64,000 nucleotides of DNA from Symsagittifera roscoffensis (lineage: Eukaryota > Xenacoelomorpha > Acoela > Convolutidae). The notes beneath the pieces were generated by a model. It saw only the letters and a list, made by a program, of their open reading frames with translations, was not told the origin of the DNA and did not search any database. The stretch covers positions 12,808,844 to 12,872,843 of the forward strand of contig NC_087067.1 in the NCBI RefSeq assembly GCF_963678635.1, in the 5' to 3' direction. Each line of letters opens with the position of its first letter. The stretch's first letter is position 1. A program made the translations under genes and the position numbers. This document shows, one piece after another, positions 41,954-50,588 of the stretch.

Positions 41954-42416
41954 AAGTTCCAACCTATCTGAAAACCCTTGACAACGCCCCACACTCGGGC
42001 ACTTTATTACGGTTACTGGGTTAAATTGCTAGGTTGATCTAAACGATCGAACTTATAAAACAGTATGGGTATACTATTTAATTAATACAAAGGTTTGATC
42101 CAACTGATCTGGTGTCAAAGTCACTGTCTTTTTTCGTTTTATGGTTTTTGTTCCTTTTTCTATTCTTTTTTGGTTTTTGTTTTGCTTTCTGTCTTTTTGC
42201 TCGTGTTTTTGTCCCCCTAGTTGCCCCCCTTTACTCGGTTAGCTAAGCCTCGTTCGGAGAGCGTACCAGGAAATTTTCTCGAGTTTTCTTAAAAAGCTAT
42301 CACGGTACAACCGGAAGGTTTGCACGTTCCTGTCGAACCGTACCGCCGGTACTCTAGAATGGGCATTCAGCCCGAAGCTGTCTCAAGTGGGTTCGACTCC
42401 GTAGTCTTGATGTCGT

Positions 42417-42434
42417 AAACACCCAGGAGCGCCA
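42417..42434 (-). other. Candidate tRNA primer-binding site of copy 2
   Basis: On the sense strand, TGGCGCTCCTGGGTGTTT begins 11 nt after the LTR end. TGG is the complement of the tRNA CCA end. The tRNA was not identified. The spacer TAGTGTTTTTA is shared with the partial LTR in copy 1, but the bases after TGG are not. Confidence 0.5.
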
Positions 42435-42751
42435 TAAAAACACTATGTAACATTCGTCTACTACAGTCACACATGAGGCTTAAGAAAAATAGGCCCTATA
42501 ACTATTGGCTCGGGAGTCAGGGACACTATCTCTTGTGTTTTTCCGCCTCAAATCAGTCGGAGCCAATTCGGTTCGCTTGTGACATGAGACTACGACCCGT
42601 TACAGCTTAAAGGCTACTACTAAAATATCCCCCCACTCTAGAATTAGAAACGTCCCCATACTTAGGTCTCTAGATACCCAAAATACATGAACGCCGTTAA
42701 AAACCGGGTTGGAACAATCCGTTAAGTTACTTTTTATTAGACAGTGTAACT

Positions 42752-42774
42752 TTGATCCATTTCAAATGGATCAA
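42752..42774. promoter_or_regulatory. Perfect LTR palindrome TTGATCCATTT-C-AAATGGATCAA
   Basis: Two perfect 11-bp arms around one base. It is located next to the donor-like site, in the part of the LTR nearest the leader. Present, with at most one mismatch, in all four LTRs despite their divergence. Confidence 0.6.
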
Positions 42775-42783
42775 CCTAAAACT

Positions 42784-42797
42784 CGCCTTACCTCAAC
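42784..42797 (-). other. Candidate 5' splice site in the LTR
   Basis: Sense sequence GTTGAG/GTAAGGCG matches the donor consensus well, with the exon end at 42792. It is kept unchanged in all four LTRs. It would be the donor for a spliced ORF2 mRNA if transcription starts upstream of it in the LTR, which cannot be shown here. Confidence 0.45.
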
Positions 42798-43332
42798 ATA
42801 ACAATCGTAAAACACACTCTAGAAATTTAAATTAAGGACTCACATGTTGATGCGCTCAAGAACCAGGAAGTAATTAAATGGGTGAGCAACTCTAGAATTA
42901 ACTAAGGTAACTAGATAAGTTCAATGTTTATCAGTTTGAATGGTAAGGGTAAGTTTGAACTCAAGAACGAAGTTTTATGTGGACCATTGGGACACTCAAG
43001 CTGTCCACCTTTCCGTCGAAGGTTCACTCTGGTTCAGTTCGAATAATTACTCTCTCGGGAATACTCTGTCTTCTATTTCAGATAGGACAGCTCCACTCTT
43101 GTTCACTATGATGGAAATTGCGAATAGCAATTTCCCACTCGTTTTTTATGTGACAACTTTCCCGCGTGTGTGTCTTAAATTGTTCTCTTTTCTTTTTTTG
43201 ATTTTCAGTTATCGCGAGAAAATCGTGCATGACCTGTTCCATTCGAAATTTTGAAAAATTAAATTTCACCACAAAATCAAGTGTTTTCTGCTCTTCTCAA
43301 GGTCAAACTTCCAAATATGACCGACTGGCACA

Positions 43333-44024
43333 AGTTTTCTACATTTTTATTTTCACATTTTCGTTTTGTGGCTAATTTTAAATACATCGACAAAATTTTA
43401 TGAATAAATCAAGTCTATTTTAATGCATCAAGAGAATTGTCAATTAAAATCTACCCTCCTCGATTACAGCACAGATAGAATTGTCTATGTTGGATGTATT
43501 TTTAAGTTTTTTGCACCCCCTAAAGCAGAGGATTGCACTCCTCAGAAGTGCAAAACTTATTTTGCACTTGTTTTGGAGTAAAGAGTAAAAACAATGTTGT
43601 GGTAAAAAGCTTTTCGAACAGAAAGTTCATCATCAGTGAAAACATAGCACCTGAAAAATAATGGTAAATAACAGGGTTGGAATTTTATACGTGAAGAAAA
43701 AGTTATTAAAAACTTAAATTAAAAAAAATGTACTGTGCTAATGCAACTATTGCTGTGTATGGTAATTAAAGTGTTATTGCTGTGTAATAGCTAATGATAT
43801 TGCTGTCTATGGTAATTAAAATGTTTCTTCTATCCATCAAACCATTTGAATATATTTTTTGGTACCTGATTCTGCCTGGAAAACAGAAAAAGAATGAAAC
43901 TGGAACACACCCGAGTACAAAGTTTCTCCCATTTTCAATAGTCGGAACAATAGCCAGAAATTTAGGTTTAGAATATACGGAAATTAGTTTTTTTCTATTG
44001 AATGTATTTACAGTGTTTTTCAGA
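43333..44024. other. Host DNA between the retroelement and the Ser-rich gene
   Basis: 692 bp, AT-rich. It contains a small repeat at 43748-43827 and, at its right end, acceptor-like CAG sites (TGTATTTACAG, GTTTTTCAG) just before the next coding exon. No gene seen; it may be the gene's upstream intron or promoter. Confidence 0.5.
43748..43827. repeat. Three imperfect units of ATTGCTGTGTATGGTAATTA
   Basis: Units start near 43748, 43776 and 43798. The middle unit is degenerate. Simple local duplication. Confidence 0.6.
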
Positions 44025-47000
44025 AGAAAAAAATATGGACGTTGATGTCACTGTAGACAAGAAGGGAAAACTGACTTATCGAATCGAGTCTGCTCAAACA
44101 AGTAATTCATCGTTGGGAAGCTCTAACACACTCAAGTATCTTCAAAGCATACCGGCAAATGTGAATCCAGCAATGATGAGCTTGTGGGGGCTAAAGGCTA
44201 CGTCCTTTAGCAAAGATGTAGAAAATTCAAAAGATAGCAATGAATCCGGGACCAAAACATCATTCGCCGAAATGTCAACAAAAACAACTTCACCGAAGTT
44301 TTTGAATAAAACTCCTGACGTACAAAACCAAATAAAAAGTTCACAAACTTCAAATTGTCGAATTGCTACCAGTTTAAAACTTGAGGACAATGCAGTAAAA
44401 AATATGAAAAGTCAAAACGACAAAGGCAATAAAACAAGTTCTATGTCGGAAATGGTCGAACCATCGACAAAGAAGGCATACGAGAAGGCTTCTATCGAGT
44501 CGCCAAAAAAACTGACAAGTTTTGCGTCCTCGGGGAGGCGAAGTAAAGATTCGACGCCTCGGTCAGCAAAGAGCTCTTCACGGGCGTCTAAAATAGAAAA
44601 TGTACAGCTAGCGCCAAAGGAATCGAAATTAAATGAAGATATTGGACCAAGTCGTACTACCAACGGGCTTAGTAACCACAGCAATGCCACTGTGACTTAC
44701 AAAAATCCAGCTGAAAATGACTGGGTAGTGAGAACAGCTACCCTCTCTAACGGCAGAAGCGTGCACCGCGTAACCGATGATCACGTTTCAGCTCATTCGA
44801 AGGAGGAATTTTCCCAGAAAACCCTTGAAATGTGCCGCAACGATCCGTATTTGGCATCCCTGTTGTTTTCTAAAGAGAAAACTGTCGATAAATGTAAGCC
44901 AAGTATAACTTCCAAGTCTATGACCTCCTTAACTGATGCGACGCTTCCAGTTGAGTTTAAAAAAGAGTTGTCCGCAAATACAGATAACCATCACTGGTCA
45001 AAGGTTACAAATTCAATTGGCGTACAAGCTGCATCATCGAAAGCAGAAAATCGCGAGGCTGAATCTAGTATTGAAAAATTCACCGCCGATTTTGAAGTCC
45101 AAGTAGACCGGTCCACTAATTTTACTTCTGACTATAGGACTGCCAGCGAGAACAGTAATGCGAGTAAAGCTGCGGCATCTGTTGCTTGCTCAATGGAATC
45201 GGGATTTGGAGATCGGCTTACTTTGAAAAGCTTCGATGGGGATTCAAATTATAGCAATGTGAGTACCTCTAGAGAAGGGCCATTGACGTTTAGACCGATA
45301 AGCAAGAAAATGGTGCATCTTCGTGAAAGTGATGATTACTGCGATGAAAATGGAGACAATGAAAGAACTAACTTTGCGATGTCCAGAGAATCTGATGTTG
45401 ATTTTGCATCGTTCAGATCGCGACAAGAGGAAGCTGATCTTGAGTTGAAACAATTTTCGCCAAAAGATGACGCAAGAAAAAGTGGTCAACGTACGCCTAA
45501 GGGAATGAAGAATTTAAAAAGTGTAAGAAAGACACCACGAACACCTTCGACCTCGAGAAAAGTGACGTTTAGAGATGAAAGATCCTCGAGTGAAAGCAGC
45601 AGCTCCCTTTCTGACGCTGTCTATGGAATTCCGAAAGCTGTGCCAAAATATTTGAAGAAAAACAGGACCAGAAGAGATAAAAGTAGGAAAGCAGACGAAA
45701 AAGCCGATGTTACTAAAGGTTCAAAACCAGTGCGACCAAAACAACCGAAAAATTCAGACTTTAAAAAGCAAACAAGAGCTTGCGCAGAAACGAGCGACGA
45801 CGAATTCGAAAAGTTTTGGCAAGTCAGCACCGAAGACTGGAAGAGTCTGTCGCCTTACCAGAAGTATTTAAAGTACAAGACTATGACTCAAACCCAGAAA
45901 ATTGGATCTAATCATTCAAATAGAAGTAAGTTTTTGGACTCAGATAGCGACGCCTTCCTTGAGCGAGAAAAACTGACAGAGTTTAATCCGAAGTCTAAAT
46001 TAGATAAACAAAAAGAGAAAGGCGAAACTGGTTCAGTTTTAGATGGTAACAACCAAAGTGGCAAAGACGGCAGAAATATTGAGAAAAAAAGTGATGCGGA
46101 TAATCCAAATGAAGTTTGTGATTCCGAAAGTGAGTTCAAATTTGGTAGAAATGGGCGAAAGTTTTCCGACTTGAATAGCTTGACTGAGGATTTTTTATTT
46201 ACCCAGGAGAAACCAAAAGGTGGACCTAATTCTAAGAAAGAACAGAAAAGCTGTGCTGAAAATACTCAAAGCAAGCAACCAGTAAAGATGGATCTCTACG
46301 AGGAATTGCAAACATTTCGACCGCTTGAATCATCATGGATGAAAGAAGAAGAAAGTGATAAAAATACTGATCAAGTATTTGATGCGTCACATGAGTACCG
46401 AGTCAATAAAAATGAGAGTTGCGACCAACTCAAAACCGATAGAAATACGAAACTCGGAAACGGGTCTTTACTTTTGGAAACGTATCGAAGTAGGGAAGAT
46501 CAAGAGCTTAGTCTAAGTTTTCGAAGAGACGAACAGAAAAGGGTCAGTGGGGACAGTGATTCTGACAGCATGGTTTCTGTTTCAACTTTCATGCCGGAAA
46601 CTTTGAGGTCTATATCTGAAGCGTTTTCACGCAACGATGGAACATTGTCGAAAATGTCTCTCAACGATACCCGAGATAACTTCGAAAGTTTTATTGCGAC
46701 GGATGAGCCAATTGTTTCAGTAAGTAAAACTGATGATCTGGAATCTGCAGAGAACTCGCTTGGAAAAGAGAAGGTAGAAATCAAAGTCGAAAACATCGAA
46801 AGTCAGTCAGGAAGTGCAGACAGTTTAATTGACAAAATGTACGAAGAGCCGCAGAGAAGACTAACAGCGGTTCAGCCAATTGGACATCGGAACCAGTATA
46901 TTACACGTGGAACGACTGATGATTTCCAGACTTTTAAAGAATTCGTTTCACCAGAGCATGGAAATCAAAAAGAGTCTAAATCGAGTATGGATAAAGTACG

Positions 47001-47211
47001 AAAGAGTTTAGGTTTTGAAGATCTGGACCAGTTTGTAGCTGATAGATTTGGAGGTAAGAGTGTGCGTGATATGTGTTCTGAACGGGATGCCGCAGTGTCG
47101 AAAAGTATGATGCTTGAAAGTATGGGAATCGACGATGACTTCGACCAGGAGTATTTTGACACGATACCAACAGGTTTTGCAGTGATCAGATCCTCAGGCC
47201 AACCTCGACTT
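44025..47211 (+). CDS. Unrecognised Ser/Lys-rich, mostly disordered host protein (first coding exon)
   Basis: The preferred start is ATG 44035 (MDVDVTVDKKGKLTYR). An in-frame ATG at 44002 precedes an acceptor-like GTTTTTCAG ending at 44024, so the coding exon probably begins at 44025 after an upstream untranslated exon or a trans-splice. The exon runs 1059 codons to CCTCGACTT/GTAAGT at 47211/47212, a clear phase-0 donor. The protein is Ser, Lys and Glu rich with low-complexity tracts (SSESSSSLSD). It has short ordered-looking segments such as NDPYLASLLFSKEK, FWQVSTEDWKSLSPYQKYLK and a C-terminal SLGFEDLDQFVADRFGG. I recognise no domain. The downstream part of the gene is not certain; the next in-phase candidate exon is the F-box frame at 50595. 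Confidence 0.7.
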
Positions 47212-47334
47212 GTAAGTGATTTATTTCGTTTTCGATGTGTATTTTTTTTCCAATATCCGAAGTAGAAAGAGAAAACTTGCTGTTGGTTTTTCTTTAGATT
47301 TTCATTTTGTGCTATAGTTTTAGTTGGAACTCTT

Positions 47335-47965
47335 TTTTGTTCCGACCATTGAAATTGGGGAGGAAGTTTGCATTCGGGTGTTATAGTTTTTGTTCTGTTT
47401 TTTTTTCTTTTTGTTTTCCACAAAAAATCATAATGATCGGACTGGGCTGAGTGATATATCATATAAAAGCCGTTTTAGTCTTGATTCGAACCACATTTAA
47501 AATTTCCAAAAAGTTTACCCGGTGTCGAGAAAAGCCGGTTTGAAATTTTTGATTTTTCGTCTAATTTCTAGCGAGTGAGAAGGCTTACATTGCCTTATTT
47601 AAGCTTAATTTAAGCCTTGATAATTTAGTTTTACTCCAATGAAGTTAGTTTTTGGAGTTTTTAGTGTCATCTTAGGAATCAAAAACTTCAAAACTTTTGG
47701 ACAAAGTTTTGAAAATTTATTTTAAAAAATTTTTATTTTGATTTTTTTTCTTGTTAGTTGTCTTGAAAAACTATTTTCCAATTTGAATATTTTACATGAC
47801 TGAAGAAGGTGTCTAAGCTCTACTTTGTCGCTCAGATTTTTTTATCACACCAAGCCGAAAAAACGACACTAATTGGAAAAATAATTTAGTTGTAATTTTT
47901 TAAGACTGGCCGGAGCGTTCTGTGCTAGTTGCATAGTAACCGGCTATCCTTGTTAAAATCCATTC
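47335..47965 (+). repeat. Dispersed repeat family A, copy 1
   Basis: Starts near CGACCATTGAAATTGGGG and ends at CCGGCTATCCTTGTT. The same succession of blocks (GTGTCGAGAAAA, GGAATCAAAAACTT, CCAATTTG, TTCTGTGCTA..TTGCA) recurs at 53205-53675. A fragment of the end recurs near 49845-49872. Confidence 0.65.
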
Positions 47966-48359
47966 ATTTCAAACAACTGATCTAGCACATTCGACCTGGA
48001 GTCAATGTTCAAGCTTGGTACGGCAAGTGTCCGCGGTGATTTGAAAAAAAAAAACGGATTAGCCTGTGGTTGCAAGCAAGTATCATAGTAGTCGCAAGTG
48101 TTGTTCATTGTAGTTTCAATTTTTTGTTCAACTGGTGTCTGCTCTAAGCTTGTCGGCTTCGTTTCTGCTTCTTGAGTTTTGTTCCGTTTAAATTTTAAAA
48201 CTCAATTGTCTTGCTTGGCATGTCCGTCCGGAATTCATGTTTGATAAGAACATATTTTATGAAATGTATGTCCTAGGTTTTTTCAATCTTTTGAGACGCT
48301 TTAGAACATTTTTTCACTGATTCCAATGATTTTTAAAAAGGATATTAATGGAGAGACCG

Positions 48360-49250
48360 TTTTCTCCCCAGTGTGCCTGCATACTCCCATAGTCTCTTTT
48401 TACTTTACCTCTCTTTCTACAGCTTTCGAAAAGCCTGTGGGGGATTATTTGACCCATATTTTTTCGTTCTGGAAGCTATAGCCAAGTTTTTTTTATTTTA
48501 TGACGTTTTTCGAATATTTTTGATTTTTATCGAAAAATGACCTCCCAGGTTTGAGATATAGGTTTAATGGGGTGACGGGTATTGAGAAGTCCTCCTGCAT
48601 GAGCGGACTTTCACTAAAAGTTATCGCCTCCGGAAAAGATTGATTTTTTGACAGTTTTTTTCTAAAATTTGGGTTTTCTCGAAAACCACCCTCACATATC
48701 TGTCGTTATGAGTTCAATAGAAAAAACAGGTTTTGGTAAGATCTTTAACAGAAGTGACTGCGCTCAGTTTATCTCTAACCATAAGTTATGGGCTTCGGAA
48801 AAACTAAAATTTTGATTTTTGACCGTTTTCTGAAACTTTTCTCGAAATATCCTCCCAAATTTGAGTTGAACGGTACAATCAAATGAAAGATTGCCTAAAT
48901 CTCTGCTGCATAAACGGCTACGACCATTTTTTCAACACAAAAAGCTAAGACTTTCGGACAAATCAAGTTTTTGATTTTTTGACCGTTTCTGGAAACTTTT
49001 TTTTTTCTCGATAACTACCCTGCCAGTCCTCAGGTTAGGTGGCCAATCGAGAAATTTCATCTGCTGAAGTTGCCTTGAAGTTACCTTAATAAAAAGTTAT
49101 GGATTTTGGCTAGTGAAATTTTACAACTGTTGGCCGTGCTTTAGAAACTTTTTGTTTTTTCTTCAAAAGTTCTTTATCAATTCTAAGATGAAGGGTTACA
49201 TCAACAACTGGTTGCGATAATTTTTCCCACAGCGACGGCGAATCCCTAAT
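48360..49250 (+). repeat. Dispersed degenerate tandem repeat family B, copy 1
   Basis: It opens with TTTACAGCTTTCGAAAAGCC-like sequence near 48415-48440. It then repeats, with a period of roughly 130-180 bp, the blocks AAGTTATGGNTTTCG, TTTTTGACCGTTTT, TTTTCTCGAAAACTACC and TTGAGTTCAATNGAAA. The same order appears at 57060-58420. Confidence 0.6.
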
Positions 49251-49261
49251 TTTTTGTCAGA

Positions 49262-49600
49262 GAAATGTTAAGTTTTTGAGAAAATTACAATATATCAAAA
49301 ATATTTCACTTTTCTCATTTATTTAAGTAGAGAAACAACCAAAGTTTTGGGCAAAGTCCTACTCTTGAAATTACCCTTTTCAGTATACAGAATCAGTATA
49401 CCATATTCAAAAAGTGTTAATCACGTACCTTCAGCGTTAGTTTTATCGAAATATAAAAGTGAAATGTTACGTATTTGAGAAAATTCCAATATCTCAAAAG
49501 TTTTTGACTTCTTACTTATTTAATCATAGAAACAACTAAGGTTTTAGGTAAAGTCCTACTTTTGAAATTACCCATTTTAATATACCGCACCAATAATAAT
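49262..49600 (+). repeat. Diverged direct duplication, period about 197 bp
   Basis: Two copies beginning AATGTTAAGTTTTTGAGAAA (near 49265) and AATGTTACGTATTTGAGAAA (near 49462). Both end in AAAGTCCTACTNTTGAAATT. Confidence 0.7.
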
Positions 49601-49621
49601 ATTTTTTCGAATGTGGTCGGA

Positions 49622-50360
49622 ACATGCTTGGGCTCTTTTTCCTTTTTTCCCCCACCTGCAAATTTTTACAAGTAAGTTTGTTGACCACATTGTCCGATTG
49701 TTATGAAAATTGACATATGGACTAATTAGGCCATGACAAATATATTTGGTCTTCATAATCGACCTCTTAAAACCACTCGTTACACTAAAAAATTGTAGCT
49801 CGTCTGAGGTGGGGGGGGAAGGAAAAAGAGCCCATGCTTGGCTTTTTGCACTGCAACCGGCTATCCTCGTTTTTAAAAAACCGTTTCTTGACTTTTTCCA
49901 CTCCAGTCCCCACTATTCAAATTTTCCTTTTTTTAACTTGTCTTTCGTGTTCGGCTCTTTTCCAGTTCCCCCCCCCCCTTTTCAAAATACCGAGTTTTAT
50001 GTTTGTTTTACGTGTTATTACGGCTAAACGCGTGATGTTACGCTGTAAAGTATGAAGAACAAATCTGTTCAGAACTGTCGATTTGTTCAACACGCCAAAT
50101 TTAATTCCATTATGACAACGTTAAATAGACTTTTCAAAATTGAATTTGAAAGGGGGGAATTGGAAAAGAGCCTCGTGTTCTTATGGCTGAATGCTTGAAG
50201 CTACGATGTAAGTTGTGAGATTAAATCTGTTCACCATAGTTAATTTGTTCACCATGCAATATTTCATTACCTTATTACAGCGTAAAAACAGTTTTTCAAA
50301 CTGAATTTCAGTATGAGGGGGGGGGGGGGGTGGGTGGTGTGGGTGGAAAAGAGCCATTTT
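49622..50360. repeat. Alternating inverted copies of a G-tract plus GAAAAGAGCC motif
   Basis: Five copies of a motif made of a G run followed by GGAAAAGAGCC or GGAAAAAGAGCC: near 49625-49660 (inverted), 49808-49845 (direct), 49949-49980 (inverted), 50148-50172 (direct) and 50315-50355 (direct). Neighbours form inverted pairs of about 30-35 bp. The last copy contains a run of about 14 G. Confidence 0.7.
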
Positions 50361-50588
50361 CTTCGACTTATGTTTCTGGAGAAGTAATGGTCATCGAGGT
50401 AGGACTTAAAGAGTTTTCCGCCTCATTGAGCTGAGATTAAATTCGAGTGTAACTGACCATACGACTAAGAATAAACCAAGAAGAAAAATGATCACGTGCG
50501 TTTTTAGATATCCAAAACTTTCGATCATCAAGTTAAAGTAACCAAGGGTAATTGAATTAACAAAACATAAATTCTAATTTGAAATGTT

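Larger units (their letters stand above)
40009..42445 (-). other. 5' leader of copy 2
   Basis: 2437 bp between the 5' LTR and the Gag-Pol start, unusually long. It contains the primer-binding site, a 70-bp duplication (41831-41953) and the minisatellite (40248-40995). The short frames inside it come from the minisatellite and are not credible genes. It probably carries the packaging signal, but nothing in the sequence localises it. Confidence 0.75.
20483..43332 (-). mobile_element. Complete giant Ty3/Gypsy-type LTR retrotransposon, copy 2 (22.85 kb)
   Basis: Order on the minus strand: 5' LTR (43332-42446), primer-binding site, 2.4-kb leader, Gag-Pol (40008-31201), 0.5-kb spacer, ORF2 (30678-21799), 3' untranslated tract, polypurine tract, 3' LTR (21369-20483). 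The RT-RNase H-integrase order is that of Ty3/Gypsy elements. The two LTRs are both 887 bp and differ by eye at one base (20802 G versus 42765 A), so the insertion is very recent. The flanks share only AGT or AGTT (20480-20483 and 43333-43336), so the target-site duplication is short or unclear. All core motifs are present and both frames are open, so this copy is a candidate autonomous element. Most Gypsy elements are 5-10 kb; this one is exceptionally long because of ORF2 and extended linkers. Confidence 0.95.
42446..43332 (-). mobile_element. 5' LTR of copy 2 (887 bp)
   Basis: TGT...ACA termini. Identical to 20483-21369 except at 42765. It should contain the promoter and the start of the genomic RNA. 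Landmarks on the sense strand are the hairpin (43135-43113), the donor-like site (42792/42791) and the palindrome (42774-42752). Confidence 0.95.
47212..50588. other. AT-rich intron or intergenic DNA with decayed repeats
   Basis: 3.4 kb after a GTAAGT donor. It contains a dispersed repeat copy (47335-47965), a degenerate repeat block (48360-49250), a 197-bp direct duplication (49262-49600) and G/C-tract inverted repeats (49622-50360). No coding frame of interest is seen. Confidence 0.7.

Noticed and set aside
42380-42400. tRNA gene suggested by GGTTCGACTCC (perfect B-box)
   Set aside because: The flanking bases do not form a T stem and no matching A-box or acceptor stem is present.
49949-49975. 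Histone mRNA 3' stem-loop suggested by GGCTCTTTTCCAG
   Set aside because: The second half of the stem is missing and the motif is one of five repeats of a local family.
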